From Nocardia amamiensis (lineage in GTDB: Bacteria > Actinomycetota > Actinomycetes > Mycobacteriales > Mycobacteriaceae): DNA of 64,000 nucleotides. The notes below the pieces were generated by a model. It saw nothing but the letters and a program-made list of their open reading frames with translations. It was not told where the DNA came from and did no database searches. Shown here piece after piece: positions 61,939 through 64,000 of this stretch; position 1 is the first letter of the stretch; each line of letters opens with the position of its first letter. The position numbers and the translations under genes are program-made. The stretch lies in NCBI RefSeq assembly GCF_015477605.1, contig NZ_JADLQX010000002.1, forward strand, positions 368,546-432,545, written 5' to 3'.

Positions 61939-62880
61939 ATGATCGAGAACGTGACCGGTGCGGAGGCGGTGCGCAGCAACGACGCTGCGCACCACAGCGC
62001 ACCAACCAATGCACAACCCGGTGCGCGCGCCACCGCAAACCCGCTGCGGGCGTGGCCGGTTCTGCTGCTCGCATTGCCCGCGTTCGTGGCGATCTGGTCC
62101 GGTTGGGTCGGGCTTGGGCAGTTGACCGGATTCGGCCCGGTCCGCCCGTTGCCCGGTATTGCTGACGGTCTGGAGATCAATTCGGCGATCACGCTGCCGA
62201 TCGGGATGGAGACCTACGCTTCGTATGCGCTGTATGTGTGGCTGTCGGGGCGGATCCGTTCGGACCGAACCCGCAGCTACGCGAAGTGGTCAGCCTTCGG
62301 CAGCCTCATCCTCGGCGCGGTCGGGCAGGTCGCCTACCACCTGATGAAGGCCGCTGGGGTCACCTCCGCGCCGTGGCCGGTCACCGTCCTCGTAGCGTGC
62401 CTGCCGGTTGCCGTGCTGGGCATGGGGGCTGCGCTGGCGCACATGATCGGCCGTGAGCACCACACCGCACCGACCGTGCGCCCCGAACCAGAACTAGCGC
62501 ACCAGCCTGAACCAGTACGCACCGTCTCGGTGCGCGAGATCCACACCGAAACCCGGTCGACCTCTACCGAGCTGAGCGCCCACCGGGCGACACCGGAGTT
62601 GGACGGTGCGCATCAGACGAAGATCGAGGCCCCTGTGTACTACGAATCCACAAGTGCACCGAAGCGCACCGACCGGTGGGTGACGGTGGCGCAGCGGGTG
62701 TGCAGTGCCGACCCTGCCGGGCGCCGTGACCCCGACACGGTCGCCGCGATCCTGCGGTTACGACATGAGGAAGGTTGGTCGCACGCCCGGATTGCCGAGC
62801 GTGTCGAGGTCAGCTCGTCCACCGTCACCCGCACTCTTGCGGCAGCGCAGGCCCACACCACCTCACCGAACGACGAGTAG
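61939..62880 (+). CDS. DUF2637 (Spd-like) membrane protein with C-terminal HTH
   Basis: A 313-residue protein. Four hydrophobic segments (about 36-58, 72-100, 108-130, 138-160) with LPIGMETYASYALYVWLSG and FGSLILGAVGQVAYHLMKA match DUF2637, a family tied to plasmid spread (Spd) in streptomycetes. The C-terminal 70 residues hold an HTH (HARIAERVEVSSSTVTRTLA), so it may also bind element DNA near the membrane. AGAGGAGA precedes ATG or nearby starts. Confidence 0.75.
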   Translation: MIENVTGAEAVRSNDAAHHSAPTNAQPGARATANPLRAWPVLLLALPAFVAIWSGWVGLGQLTGFGPVRPLPGIADGLEINSAITLPIGMETYASYALYVWLSGRIRSDRTRSYAKWSAFGSLILGAVGQVAYHLMKAAGVTSAPWPVTVLVACLPVAVLGMGAALAHMIGREHHTAPTVRPEPELAHQPEPVRTVSVREIHTETRSTSTELSAHRATPELDGAHQTKIEAPVYYESTSAPKRTDRWVTVAQRVCSADPAGRRDPDTVAAILRLRHEEGWSHARIAERVEVSSSTVTRTLAAAQAHTTSPNDE

Positions 62881-62933
62881 CCGAGAAACGGTGATGGGCC
62901 GTAATGCCGTCGCTTTGATATCAGGAATGCAAG

Positions 62934-62962
62934 CTGGGCCCGCCGAGCGTCGGCGGGCCCAG
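62934..62962 (+). terminator. Intrinsic terminator of the element operon
   Basis: CTGGGCCCGCCGA and TCGGCGGGCCCAG form a perfect 13-bp stem with a 3-nt loop (GCG), 54 nt after the last operon gene. Confidence 0.88.
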
Positions 62963-63570
62963 TGTCATGTCCGGAGGTATTCGCGGTGCTGAGTAGCTGC
63001 CTATCGGCTGATCGCTTCCTGGCTAGTTAATCCACCGCGCTCCTGGTTTCGTCCCCCAGCCTTTGGTCTTGCGCACGTACAGCCGCAGCCGCGGCGTGCC
63101 GTCGTCTTGCCCATCTGCCTGGGCATCGCTGTCTCTGTCATCGTCGGACCGTTGGCTGGCATCCCCCTCCGGATCGACGGCGCGAGCATCGTGTGGCCAT
63201 CCTCCTGGGCAGCGCCCTGAGCGTGGCACTCACAATCAGCGCCGCCTTCATCACCCCTGTTCGCCCTGCCGTCCTAGCGGGCGCCGGACCACAACCCAAT
63301 CCGGCCAACCGACGGACCGCTCGGCATCCGCCCAGTGGGCCTGCAAGGACGTCAGGATCCGGATGCGGTCGCGAAACGGGGTGTTGGGATACGTGTCGCC
63401 ACGGCTGTACGACAACGAGTCAACACAGTTGTTGGACGGTTGTACCTTTCGACAATGTCGATCGACACATAACCGGCGCGGGTGACCTGGCCTTCCGAAC
63501 ACCACCACGCCGAGGCGCAGGAGTGCCCAAGAACCGAACGATTCTCGACACTCTCCTGTTGCCAAGCACT
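62963..63570. other. 608-nt stretch without a convincing gene
   Basis: Short open frames occur on both strands; none shows a clear domain and ribosome-binding site. Minus-strand pieces ending PRLRLYVRKTKGWGTKPGAR (63023-63229) and containing NTPFRDRIRILTSLQAHWAD (63251-63601) look somewhat protein-like and may be remnants of degraded element genes. No tRNA or att-like repeat recognised. Confidence 0.35.
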
Positions 63571-63873
<303 letters not shown>

Positions 63874-64000
63874 TGAGGTTCACCCCGAGGAGTGGACACC
63901 GAGTTAGCAGGATCGTTGGTTCTGCTGGTAAGGATGTTCGTTATGCCTCCTCGCAAGCGTCGGTCGTTTACGGCCGAGTACAAGGTTGAGGCTGCTCACC
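63874..64000 (+). mobile_element. Left end of an IS3-type insertion sequence (partial)
   Basis: The sequence changes at about 63874, where TGAGGTTCACCCCGAGGAGT resembles an IS3-family terminal inverted repeat, and the OrfA transposase starts at 63943. The right end lies outside the window, so the exact boundary cannot be confirmed. Confidence 0.65.
63943..64000 (+). CDS. IS3-family transposase OrfA (N-terminus only)
   Basis: First 19 residues MPPRKRRSFTAEYKVEAAH match the start of IS3/IS911-type OrfA, the HTH protein (R-x-F/Y-T/S-x-E-F/Y-K pattern). The frame runs off the window end. AAGGA lies just upstream of ATG 63943. Confidence 0.75.
   Translation, partial: MPPRKRRSFTAEYKVEAAH

Larger units (their letters stand above)
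50521..62962 (+). mobile_element. Operon of a putative integrative conjugative element or integrated plasmid
   Basis: About 19 genes on one strand: excisionase-like HTH, replication-relaxation-like protein, VirD4/FtsK-like ATPase, Toprim primase-like protein and DUF2637 Spd-like protein, plus hypothetical proteins known from actinobacterial elements. It ends at a strong terminator. The HAD and XRE genes may belong to its left end. Integrase and att sites are not in view. Confidence 0.65.

Overview
The window is about 64 kb of high-GC DNA from a mycolic-acid actinomycete, most like Nocardia or a close relative. The evidence is a set of genes close to Mycobacterium tuberculosis proteins: IdeR, SigB, the SigK/RskA pair, a 195-residue AhpC with AhpD beside an intact OxyR, PAC2, DUF3039 and DUF3099 proteins. 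GTG starts and 4-nt start/stop overlaps are frequent.

Positions 1-48,200 look chromosomal. In order they hold: the N-terminal 992 residues of the RNA helicase HrpA; a class III aminotransferase and a GNAT enzyme; DUF5134-sigK-rskA; a tandem 80-bp repeat; phzF-like and ahpC-ahpD with divergent oxyR; a TetR-SDR-tautomerase unit with two identical palindromic operators; a CPA2 antiporter; a polyamine operon (ornithine decarboxylase plus a speD-speE gene fusion); a DUF3516 helicase and PAC2; galE-ideR; acuC overlapping a GNAT/acyl-CoA-synthetase-like protein acetyltransferase; sigB behind a SigH/SigE-type promoter; a methyltransferase, VOC and MFS genes; BrkB; a second SF2 helicase; a TetR/SDR divergent pair; SNF2-SWIM divergent from another TetR; a two-component system; and a TrkA-C/CPA2 potassium or cation antiporter pair.

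From about 48,440 to 62,960 the content changes to an accessory element. A HAD hydrolase and an XRE/TPR regulator are followed by a long one-strand operon: excisionase-like HTH protein, small conserved actinobacterial element proteins, multi-HTH and replication-relaxation-like proteins, a VirD4/FtsK-like coupling ATPase, coiled-coil and membrane proteins, three tandem paralogues, a zinc-finger/Toprim primase-like protein and a DUF2637 Spd-like membrane protein. This looks like an integrative conjugative element or integrated plasmid. No integrase or att site is visible. The first ten genes are chained by short start/stop overlaps, and eleven products end in a similar arginine tail (-GRSR, -ERSR, -ERGR).

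The right end (62,963-64,000) holds a terminator, a stretch without a convincing gene, the 3' part of a TPR gene containing a (GTGTCG)7 microsatellite, and the left end of an IS3-type insertion sequence that appears to have cut that TPR gene.

Most unusual features: the shared C-terminal arginine tail in the element operon; the 80-bp repeat that carries its own start and stop codons and sits at translation start/restart points in three places; the SpeD-SpeE fusion; an SDR without its catalytic tyrosine; and the overlapping acetyltransferase/deacetylase pair.
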